DNA from: Clostridiales bacterium
GTDB lineage: Bacteria; Bacillota_A; Clostridia; Christensenellales; CAG-917
Direction of reading: 5' to 3'
Assembly: GCA_031282095.1 (NCBI GenBank)
Contig: JAITEJ010000167.1
Coordinates: forward strand, 1-5,216
DNA length: 5,216 bases
Shown: positions 1 through 4,509 of the stretch, piece by piece
Layout of the letters: each line of letters opens with the position of its first letter
Position numbering within the stretch: the first letter of the stretch is position 1
The notes under the pieces: generated by a model
Told to the model about the DNA's origin: nothing
Seen by the model: the letters and a program-made list of their open reading frames with translations, nothing else
Databases searched by the model: none
Translations under genes and position numbers: made by a program

Positions 1-234
1 TCGGAACGGTAACGCGAAACAAAAACTTTCTCTATTGCATGTAAGTCTTATCAGAAAACAATACCGCGTGACGCAAAGAAACGGCAAAAACAGTTTCGTC
101 GCAAAAAGTTCTCATAACAAAATATTTGCTACAATGACCGCGTTCGGCAATTTGAGAACTGATAAGCGCTCTTTTGCCTCTTATGGAAACGCGATTTTTT
201 CCTCTATGATTTATATACATTACCTGGCTTCATA
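1..234 (-). repeat. Left copy of a ~260-280-bp tandem repeat (truncated by window edge)
   Basis: This stretch aligns, with small gaps, to the stretch at about 235-510. Anchors on the plus strand are ttatatacat at 211-220 and 488-497, cgcgttcggc at 139-148 and 405-414, and cgcgt followed by acg at 65-73 and 322-330. The offset is 257-277 bp, so the copies differ by short indels. The best gapless block covers 54 bp, from the AER codons to the RVS codons of the neighbouring gene, with 40 of 54 bases identical by eye. The left end of the copy is outside the window, so the true unit boundary cannot be set. Confidence 0.75.
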
Positions 235-235
235 C
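32..235 (-). pseudogene. Decayed copy of the 3' end of the small membrane-protein gene
   Basis: Read on the minus strand, one frame gives KPGNVYKS and then a stop; after a frameshift another frame gives GKNRVSIRGK, then IAERGH and then TVFAVSLRHAVLF. The intact gene next door has EPWNVYKDL, GKERVSVRGK, TAERDY and, beyond its stop, TTFAVFLNRDAEFF. The match therefore runs in the same order but across two frames, with about 12 bases missing between the NVYK and GK-RVS blocks. The part upstream of NVYK, including the membrane anchor, is absent. A possible 62-codon frame (32-220) has no clear ribosome binding site. I read it as a non-functional duplicate rather than a small gene. It could instead be one unit of a dispersed repeat that is only partly coding. 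Confidence 0.6.
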
Positions 236-510
236 GGCGATGTTGCAAAACAAACACTCAACCGATGAGCGGTATTGAATAAGGCTTTCTGTTTCGGCAA
301 TGCAACTCTGTTGAAGAACTCCGCGTCACGATTTAAGAAAACGGCGAAGGTCGTGCCGACCGATGCGTTGCGTACGTATGTCTAGAAAATTATTTCGCGA
401 TAGTCGCGTTCGGCGGTTTTTGAGCCGATAAATACTGTTTTGCCGCGTACGGAAACACGCTCCTTTCCCGTAGCTTTTTTGAGATCCTTATATACATTCC
501 ATGGTTCGGA
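235..510 (-). repeat. Right copy of the tandem repeat, overlapping the 3' end of the small membrane-protein gene
   Basis: This copy covers roughly the last 40 codons of the 382-798 gene and about 150 bp beyond its stop. The gene thus runs into the repeat: residues from about N101 (NVYK) to the end are repeat-encoded, while residues 1-100 have no counterpart in the window. After the TAG stop at 382-384 the same frame stays open for 53 codons (223-381) until TAA at 220-222, where the left copy begins. Limits are approximate. Confidence 0.7.
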
Positions 511-798
511 TATATTATCGTAGAAAACGATATAAGAATAGAAAGGCTCGGTGGATGATGAGTCGATGATCACTACGATGTTTTTGACGCGATCGCTTTC
601 GCGAATCAGAGACAGAGTTTTCTCTGTAAAGGCGGTCGCCGCCGGATCTATTTCCGCTTCGGTTTCCTCAAAACGACTGAATCTTTCGGCTGTTTTTTCA
701 GCGGAAGGGTTTATCGCCAGTTGGTCAATCGCTATCAATATGCCCGCCATAAACGCGACGGAAACAACGAAGCCTATAAGTTTTCTGATGATTTTCAT
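382..798 (-). CDS. Small membrane-anchored protein of unknown function (138 aa)
   Basis: I do not recognise the family. The protein has a short basic start (MKIIRK), one hydrophobic segment at about residues 7-28 that looks like a signal anchor or uncleaved signal peptide, an acidic helix-prone stretch at about 35-50 (EETEAEID), and then a mixed alpha/beta-looking domain with a strand-like IVVIID (about 74-79) and YSYIVFYD (about 88-95). The bulk probably lies outside the membrane. The ATG at 796-798 is preceded by an AAAGG and an AAAAGGAA stretch, the latter about 7 nt away, which supports this start. A consensus promoter lies about 95 bp upstream, so the gene is probably monocistronic. The C-terminal ~38 residues (NVYK, GKERVSVRGK, AER) fall in a tandem repeat whose second copy is decayed at 32-235, so the present C-terminus may be acquired or recently rearranged. 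The stop is TAG, followed by 53 open codons in frame. Confidence 0.72.
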   Translation of the reverse strand: MKIIRKLIGFVVSVAFMAGILIAIDQLAINPSAEKTAERFSRFEETEAEIDPAATAFTEKTLSLIRESDRVKNIVVIIDSSSTEPFYSYIVFYDNISEPWNVYKDLKKATGKERVSVRGKTVFIGSKTAERDYREIIF

Positions 799-878
799 GT
801 TTTGTTCCTTTTACCTTTACCGATATTTTATCATGCGGTAATTATATCCTCAAACACTAAAGCATATAACAAAACTAT

Positions 879-904
879 AGCTTTATTTATATAATTATAA
901 AGCT
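879..904. repeat. 8-bp inverted repeat over the -10 box and start point
   Basis: The arms agctttat (879-886) and ataaagct (897-904) are perfect reverse complements separated by 10 bp. They overlap the -10 hexamer at 894-899 and the predicted start near 887. The position suits an operator, but the arms are AT-rich and could arise by chance. On the plus strand the right arm is followed by a run of Ts, but nothing is transcribed toward it on that strand. Confidence 0.35.
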
Positions 905-921
905 TTTTACACCGTTGTCAA
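894..921 (-). promoter_or_regulatory. Consensus promoter for the small membrane-protein gene
   Basis: On the minus strand TTGACA (916-921) and TATAAT (894-899) are both perfect hexamers separated by 16 bp. A start near 887 would give a leader of about 89 nt before the ATG at 798. The full match implies strong vegetative expression unless it is repressed; an inverted repeat covers the -10 box. Confidence 0.75.
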
Positions 922-942
922 GAAGATTTATGCAAGAAGCTA

Positions 943-977
943 CGGCAATCGCTTCACTGTTTGTTAAGCGATTGCCG
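943..977. repeat. 12-bp perfect inverted repeat (hairpin)
   Basis: The arms cggcaatcgctt (943-954) and aagcgattgccg (966-977) are exact reverse complements with an 11-nt loop. Neither strand has a T-run after the stem, so it is not a classical intrinsic terminator. It lies 22 bp upstream of the -35 box of the small membrane-protein gene. It could be a regulator site, a repetitive palindrome, or an RNA hairpin at the end of the mgsA transcript. Confidence 0.6.
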
Positions 978-1031
978 CGTCTGTATAAGTAATTGAAGGG
1001 CATCGGCGCGTTTTTGCCGTATTCATACCGT

Positions 1032-1093
1032 CATGCGTAGTGCGACACAACTTGCTCATTTTTGTATGCGCATCCTCACATGCGTAATGTGAC
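1032..1093. repeat. Pair of imperfect 15-bp direct repeats
   Basis: The sequences catgcgtagtgcgac (1032-1046) and catgcgtaatgtgac (1079-1093) match at 13 of 15 positions and start 47 bp apart. The second lies inside a small inverted repeat, tcacat-gcgta-atgtga (1076-1092). The first continues into tagtgcgac followed by aactt, a pattern also found in the argD leader (4129-4144; 14 of 16 identical). Function unknown. Confidence 0.4.
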
Positions 1094-1105
1094 TGGACGG
1101 CGGCG

Positions 1106-1124
1106 AAAAAATCGTCCCCCGATT
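1106..1124 (-). terminator. mgsA: Weak intrinsic terminator candidate after mgsA
   Basis: Read on the minus strand, 29 bp beyond the mgsA stop there is AATCG, a GGGGA loop and CGATT, followed by four Ts (six counting those in the stem). The stem is only 5 bp, so it is weak alone, but the position and T-run fit the end of the mgsA transcript. Confidence 0.4.
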
Positions 1125-1152
1125 ATGACATTTCAATCCACGCACTACAAGA

Positions 1153-1548
1153 CTATTGCGGACGGTTCAAAAGCGTCGATGTGATTACGTAATCGGCCGT
1201 CGCCTTATTGGTCGCTATCGGAATATCGTAAACCACCGCTATTCTTAAAAGGGCTTTAACGTCAGGATCGTGGGGTTGCGCCTGTAAAGGATCGCAAAAG
1301 AAAATGACGATATCTATCTTGCCTTCGGCAATTTTGGCGCCTATCTGCTGATCGCCGCCTAGAGGTCCGCTGAGATAGGGCATTACGGTGAGCCCTGCAG
1401 CTTCGGACACTCTTTTCGCAGTAGTTCCGGTGCCGCAAAGGCGATAGTTTTTCAGTGTTTCCGCATTCGCTTTCGCCCATTCCGCCATTTCGGTTTTTTT
1501 ATTGTCATGCGCTATGAGCGCTATCGTTTTCGCAGAATTTCTGAACAT
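1153..1548 (-). CDS. mgsA: Methylglyoxal synthase
   Basis: This cytosolic enzyme converts dihydroxyacetone phosphate into methylglyoxal and phosphate, a bypass that relieves sugar-phosphate stress and frees phosphate. The 131-residue protein shows the family hallmarks: IALIAHD at 9-15 with H14, D15 and K18; GTGTT at 39-43 for phosphate binding; SGPLGGDQQ at 60-68 with D66 matching the catalytic Asp71 of E. coli MgsA; and PHDPDVKALLR at 92-102 with H93 and D96 matching His98 and Asp101. ATADYVI (116-122) closes the fold. It is about 20 residues shorter than the E. coli protein, mostly at the C-terminus, with no catalytic residue lost. The ATG at 1546-1548 follows an AAAGGA about 10 nt upstream. 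No convincing promoter was found: a TAAAAT lies in the upstream spacer without a good -35. The upstream neighbour, a GDPD-like gene, could supply glycerol 3-phosphate that becomes its substrate, which is inference. Confidence 0.95.
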   Translation of the reverse strand: MFRNSAKTIALIAHDNKKTEMAEWAKANAETLKNYRLCGTGTTAKRVSEAAGLTVMPYLSGPLGGDQQIGAKIAEGKIDIVIFFCDPLQAQPHDPDVKALLRIAVVYDIPIATNKATADYVITSTLLNRPQ

Positions 1549-1780
1549 TTTACGGTCATCCTTTTGTCACGCGAAAGCGCAAAACATTAATGAAAAGGGC
1601 TTGCGCTCAGGGGCGTTATTTTATTGTTTGTTTGGAGAAAACGGAAACGGTGAACATAAGAGAACTGCGGCTTATTAATAGAGAATTATTAAGCGCACGC
1701 GATCGAAGCAAAATGCCGAACGCAATCCGTATAAAATGCCTTTCGCTTTTCCGCGATAATCCGTTTCGAGAAGTTGCGGA
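1549..1780. other. Spacer between the GDPD-like gene and mgsA, with two inverted repeats
   Basis: No gene is supported in these 232 bp. A 23-bp imperfect palindrome (1671-1693) pairs at 8 of 9 outer positions, with ctta/taag at the ends. A 7-bp inverted repeat, agcgcaa (1576-1582) and ttgcgct (1601-1607), would form a hairpin close to the mgsA ribosome binding site. A good terminator for the GDPD-like gene is not visible, so read-through into mgsA is possible. Confidence 0.4.
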
Positions 1781-2587
1781 TCAGCTTTTTCTTTGTCTTT
1801 CGATAATTTCAGCCAATCGGTCGGGGCGTTTCGTAGTGATGTTATCAACGCCCAAAGGTATAAGACGCGCCATGCTCCATTGCGAATTCGGTGTAAACAC
1901 GGACACTTTCAACCCGGCGTTGTGAAATTTTTCAACGGACTTTCGAGTCGACAGCGTATGTTTCATATTTATCCCCACGGCTCCCATCTGCAACGCGCGC
2001 GAAATTTCGCGGTTTAAAACGCTTTCGGAATTACGTTCCGAATATTTAATATCGGGATTTAAGTAAAATGCGATTGCGTTCGCGCGCAATATCTCTGTAC
2101 AGGGATCGTCGGACTCGATACCCGTGAAAAACACGCGATCTGTCGGAAACCCGAAAAATTCTTCGATTATACCGACGGCGCCGCCGAGAAAATTCGGATT
2201 CTTATCTTTTAAATCGACGTTGAAACGCAGATCCGTGTATTTTTGCGCACAAGCAAAAGCTTCGCGCAACGTAACCGCATCATCCGAAAAATTGTCGTCG
2301 TGCGCTAAAACGGGAACGCCGCTTTTTAAAAATCTCAAATCGAATTCAACGATATCCGCTCCGCACTCCGCGCCGGACCTTATGGATTCCAAACTGTTAT
2401 CCTTCGTGCCGACGCAACCCGTATGCGCTGTCGCCGTGAAACCGGCGGGCAGCTCCGAACTGTACAAACGCGCATAACGAACCGCCGCAAAAACCGATAT
2501 TCCCGATGCGGCCGCGACTAAAGCGATCGCCGCGATCAAAGCGGCGAGCTTAAAACTAAAGCGTTTTCCTGTTTGTGCGTTTCTCAC
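1781..2587 (-). CDS. Membrane-anchored glycerophosphodiester phosphodiesterase-like protein
   Basis: GDPD enzymes hydrolyse deacylated phospholipids (glycerophosphodiesters) to glycerol 3-phosphate and an alcohol. The 268-residue protein has an N-terminal hydrophobic anchor at about 13-35, then a TIM-barrel GDPD domain from about 52. Seen in order: AHTG with H55, DNSLESI (63-69), GADIVEFDL with E81 and D83, the LAHDD motif with H96, FNVDLKD (122-128) with D125 and K127, VSVFTPN (228-234) and GVDNITTKRPD near the end. Departures from the usual pattern are T56 for the Arg of the HR pair, DNS for the ENT of PENT, D125 for the second metal-ligand Glu, and F231 for the usual Trp. The two histidines and the E-x-D pair remain, so activity is plausible but specificity may differ. 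The start is GTG at 2585-2587; an in-frame TGA at 2600-2602 rules out a longer form. There is no good ribosome binding site, and the promoter suggests a leaderless mRNA. Confidence 0.85.
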   Translation of the reverse strand: MRNAQTGKRFSFKLAALIAAIALVAAASGISVFAAVRYARLYSSELPAGFTATAHTGCVGTKDNSLESIRSGAECGADIVEFDLRFLKSGVPVLAHDDNFSDDAVTLREAFACAQKYTDLRFNVDLKDKNPNFLGGAVGIIEEFFGFPTDRVFFTGIESDDPCTEILRANAIAFYLNPDIKYSERNSESVLNREISRALQMGAVGINMKHTLSTRKSVEKFHNAGLKVSVFTPNSQWSMARLIPLGVDNITTKRPDRLAEIIERQRKS

Positions 2588-2593
2588 GATAAT

Positions 2594-2622
2594 ATTATAT
2601 CACCGCAGCCGTAAAGCGTCAA
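2594..2622 (-). promoter_or_regulatory. Near-consensus promoter abutting the GTG start of the GDPD-like gene
   Basis: On the minus strand TTGACG (2617-2622, 5 of 6) and TATAAT (2594-2599, 6 of 6) are separated by 17 bp. Six bases (2588-2593) separate the -10 box from the GTG at 2585-2587, so the expected +1 is the G of the start codon. This would give a leaderless transcript. Confidence 0.7.
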
Positions 2623-2739
2623 TAGGGGAACTCTCAACGCGTGAGCGTTATGCCGCATAGTTTAGCGGGAACACGCCGTTTTATTGCGTAAAACCGCTAC
2701 GGCAAAGCAAGCCTTAATATAATGATATTTCAGCCTGAT

Positions 2740-2765
2740 TACCGCGCCGCGCGAGCGCGGCGGTA
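2740..2765. repeat. GC-rich hairpin with a bulge
   Basis: The stem pairs tacc with ggta and gccgcg with cgcggc around a cgag loop, with a two-base bulge on the left arm. There is no T-run on either strand. It lies about 90 bp beyond the argD stop and may mark the 3' end of that transcript or stabilise it. Confidence 0.4.
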
Positions 2766-2855
2766 TAACCGGAATTTGAGACGATTGCCCGGCTGCGGAA
2801 GACTGTCTGTACCACGGATTTAAACCGCCGGTGTATACCGTACTTTCAAGGATTT

Positions 2856-4058
2856 TTAGACCTGCAGGGTTTTCAGCACCTTTTTAAGTGAAAAGATCAT
2901 ACCGTCGATTTGTTCCTCGGAGATGATGAGAGGCGGCACGAAGCGGAGTACGTTATGTCCGCAGACATTTAGGATGTAGCCCTCTTCAAACATTTTCAGC
3001 ACGATTTGCTTGGCGGGCAGCGCGGCGTCGATTTCCGCGCCCAACAGCAATCCCTTGCCGCGTACATTCTTTATGCGCGGATCTCCGATAGATTGAAGTT
3101 GTTCCGAAAGATACGCGCCGCGCCTTTCGGCGGCTTCCAGCAATCCTCCGTAACGGATTTCCTTTACGACGGCAAGCGAAACGCCGCAAGCTAGCGGAGA
3201 CGCGCCGAATGTGGTGCCGTGGTCGCCGGGAACGAAAGCCGCCGCCACCTCGTCGGTCGCAAGGCACGCCGATATTGGGAAGCCGCCGCCTATCGCCTTT
3301 GCCGCCGTTATAATGTCGGGTTCCGTGCCGTAGTGCTCGAACGCCCAAAATTTACCGGTTCTGCCGCCGCCCGTCTGTATCTCGTCTATGATCAGGAGTT
3401 GTCCGTTTTTACGGGTAAGCTCCCGCGCGGCGGACACATACTCCTGCGAAGCGGGGCAGATTCCGCCCTCTCCCTGAATGACCTCTATCATAAAAGCCGC
3501 CACTGAGGGGTCTTGCAAGGCTTTTTCCAATGCGTTAACGTCGTTATACGGCACGTAGTCGCCTAAACCCGCCGGAAGAGGCACGTACGCGAGATTATAT
3601 TTGGGCTGTCCGGTTGCGGTCACCGTCGCTAGCGTCCTGCCGTGAAAGCTGTCGGAAGCGGTGATGATTTTATATTTATGGTGTCCGTTGACGAAGAAAT
3701 ATTTGCGGGCAAGCTTGATCGCGCATTCGTTCGCCTCAGCGCCGCTGTTGCCGAAGAAAGCCTTTTTGAGGTTGGTTCCTTTGACCAACTCCTTTGCCAA
3801 AAGTCCGCGCTGCTCCGAATAGAAATAGTTGGATATGAGAGAGAGCTTTTTTGCCTGCTCGGATACGGCGTTCACAAAAATAGGATGACCGTATCCCAAC
3901 GCGTTTACGGCGATGCCCCCTAAAAAATCAATATATTTTTTGCCCTCGCTGTCGGTCAGCGTACAGCCTTCGCCCGATACGAACGCTAAATCATAAGGCG
4001 CGTATACGCTCATGAAAAATTCGTTATCTTGTTGTTTTATCCTTTCAAATTCAGTCAT
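2856..4058 (-). CDS. argD: Acetylornithine aminotransferase
   Basis: This cytosolic PLP-dependent class III aminotransferase interconverts N-acetylglutamate 5-semialdehyde and N-acetylornithine with glutamate as amino donor, in arginine synthesis; relatives also act in lysine synthesis. The 400-residue length is typical. Visible motifs: GNSGAEANE (103-111) for the PLP phosphate, SFHGRTLATVTATGQ (137-151), IEVIQGEGG (191-199), LIIDEIQTG (222-230) with D225 for the PLP ring nitrogen, TAAKAIGGGFPI (251-262) with Schiff-base lysine K254, HGTTFG (280-285), and a C-terminal NVLRFVPPLII carrying the carboxylate-binding Arg. Ornithine aminotransferase (RocD) is less likely because the GGGFPI stretch lacks the extra Val usual there, but sequence alone does not exclude other class III substrates. 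The ATG at 4056-4058 has AAGAGG 5-6 nt upstream. No other arg gene is in the window. It has its own promoter and an unusual repeat-containing leader. Confidence 0.92.
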   Translation of the reverse strand: MTEFERIKQQDNEFFMSVYAPYDLAFVSGEGCTLTDSEGKKYIDFLGGIAVNALGYGHPIFVNAVSEQAKKLSLISNYFYSEQRGLLAKELVKGTNLKKAFFGNSGAEANECAIKLARKYFFVNGHHKYKIITASDSFHGRTLATVTATGQPKYNLAYVPLPAGLGDYVPYNDVNALEKALQDPSVAAFMIEVIQGEGGICPASQEYVSAARELTRKNGQLLIIDEIQTGGGRTGKFWAFEHYGTEPDIITAAKAIGGGFPISACLATDEVAAAFVPGDHGTTFGASPLACGVSLAVVKEIRYGGLLEAAERRGAYLSEQLQSIGDPRIKNVRGKGLLLGAEIDAALPAKQIVLKMFEEGYILNVCGHNVLRFVPPLIISEEQIDGMIFSLKKVLKTLQV

Positions 4059-4073
4059 ATATGCCTCTTAACG

Positions 4074-4175
4074 CTTAAAATCTTCACGCGGATATAAGCG
4101 CCGATACTCAATTCGCGCACTAAATACATAGTGCGACGAAACTTAAAATCTTCACGCGGATATAAGCGCCGATAC
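4074..4175. repeat. Two perfect 34-bp direct repeats separated by 34 bp
   Basis: Copies lie at 4074-4107 and 4142-4175 and are identical over all 34 bases (plus strand begins cttaaaatcttcacgcg and ends gcgccgatac). The spacer (4108-4141) is also exactly 34 bp. Two units with no array beyond them and no cas genes rule against CRISPR. The repeat lies wholly within the predicted argD leader. Confidence 0.95.
4112..4140. repeat. Hairpin between the two 34-bp repeats
   Basis: The arm ttcgcgcacta (4112-4122) pairs with tagtgcg (4129-4135) and cgaa (4137-4140), leaving one bulged base at 4136 and a 6-nt loop: 11 base pairs in all. It fills nearly the whole spacer between the direct repeats. There is no T-run after it, so it is not a simple terminator. 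Confidence 0.65.
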
Positions 4176-4199
4176 GGTATTTTTTATCGTATCCGTTTT

Positions 4200-4228
4200 A
4201 TTATACAAACAATTATCCGTTTAGTCAA
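4200..4228 (-). promoter_or_regulatory. argD: Proximal argD promoter
   Basis: On the minus strand TTGACT (4223-4228, 5 of 6) and TATAAT (4200-4205, perfect) are separated by 17 bp. The expected start is near 4193. It lies inside the first unit of the ~140-bp repeat array. Confidence 0.75.
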
Positions 4229-4250
4229 CGATTCTCAGACGTTTTGCCTA

Positions 4251-4290
4251 TATGCTTATTTCATGCATAATTATGCACGGAATAAGCATA
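4251..4290. promoter_or_regulatory. 40-nt palindrome with an ARG-box-like core
   Basis: The arms tatgcttatt (4251-4260) and aataagcata (4281-4290) are perfect reverse complements. Between them, after three bases on each side, lies the perfect 14-bp palindrome TGCATAATTATGCA (4264-4277). The arginine-repressor (ArgR/AhrC) operator consensus TGAATWWWWATTCA matches this core at 12 of 14 positions, with a symmetric A-to-C and T-to-G change. The centre lies about 77 bp upstream of the predicted proximal argD start. ArgR binding is a hypothesis; the element may simply be part of the repeat unit. Confidence 0.45.
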
Positions 4291-4480
4291 ATTTAACGGA
4301 TATAGCCTATGCTCTCAACACTGCGACTCCGGTTGCCCTCTCCTATTCTCATACAAATATTTTTCAGTTTTTACCTATAAAGGCTTACCGCTTCGGTTGC
4401 TTTGCTTAATATTATTCTCGGACGATGGGGATAAAAGAACTCCGTTCTTATCGCAAAACCTCTGTCCGCCGTATTTCGCT

Positions 4481-4509
4481 CTTATACGAAGTATTTCCTG
4501 TTTAGTCAA
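4481..4509 (-). promoter_or_regulatory. argD: Possible distal argD promoter (repeat-derived duplicate)
   Basis: On the minus strand TTGACT (4504-4509) and TATAAG (4481-4486, 5 of 6) are separated by 17 bp, the same geometry as the proximal promoter and exactly 281 bp upstream of its -35 box. It probably arose with the tandem duplication. Transcripts from it would cross the ARG-box-like palindrome before reaching argD. Confidence 0.5.

Larger units (their letters stand above)
799..1152. other. 354-bp spacer between mgsA and the small membrane-protein gene
   Basis: I see no gene here. The left third is AT-rich and holds the promoter and leader of the small membrane-protein gene. The middle has a 12-bp perfect inverted repeat (943-977). 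The right part has a pair of imperfect 15-bp direct repeats (1032-1046 and 1079-1093) and a short terminator-like hairpin for mgsA (1106-1124). No tRNA-like or known riboswitch pattern was recognised. Confidence 0.6.
2588..2855. other. Spacer between argD and the GDPD-like gene
   Basis: These 268 bp hold the promoter of the GDPD-like gene at the left end and a GC-rich bulged hairpin at 2740-2765. No open frame with a ribosome binding site and no clear T-rich terminator after argD were found. Confidence 0.5.
4059..4193 (-). promoter_or_regulatory. argD: argD 5' leader with duplicated 34-nt element
   Basis: Given a start near 4193 from the proximal promoter, the argD mRNA would carry a leader of about 135 nt. 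It would contain, 5' to 3', a hairpin made by gatacg (4171-4176) and cgtatc (4188-4193), the first copy of a 34-nt repeat, a strong hairpin (4112-4140), the second copy of the repeat, and then the AAGAGG ribosome binding site. This layout suggests post-transcriptional control. It does not match a riboswitch or T-box pattern that I recognise. Confidence 0.45.

Noticed and set aside
382..384. TAG as a recoded codon (pyrrolysine or suppression)
   Set aside because: The extension reads straight into a repeat, other signs of amber recoding are absent, and the mature protein ends plausibly at TAG; kept only as an evolutionary observation.
551..841. Plus-strand frame antisense to the small membrane-protein gene
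   Set aside because: The minus-strand frame has a ribosome binding site, a consensus promoter and a signal anchor; this one has none.
879..908. Plus-strand terminator (inverted repeat followed by Ts)
   Set aside because: The stem is AT-rich and weak, no plus-strand gene precedes it, and it coincides with a minus-strand promoter.
1590..1925. Plus-strand frame of 111 codons
   Set aside because: Its second half is antisense to the GDPD-like gene, the start has no ribosome binding site, and the peptide shows no recognisable domain.
2124..2477. Plus-strand frame antisense to the GDPD-like gene
   Set aside because: The minus strand encodes clear GDPD motifs over the same bases.
2986..3348. Arg/Gly-rich minus-strand frame, and other frames within argD
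   Set aside because: These are out-of-frame shadows of argD, whose motifs are continuous across the whole region.
4074..4175. Possible two-repeat CRISPR (34-bp repeats, 34-bp spacer)
   Set aside because: Only two repeats exist, the single spacer is itself a hairpin, no cas gene is near, and the element lies within the argD leader.
4131..4409. Plus-strand frame of 92 codons in the argD upstream region
   Set aside because: It runs through the 34-bp repeat, the promoter and the palindrome, and the repeat units do not keep this frame.
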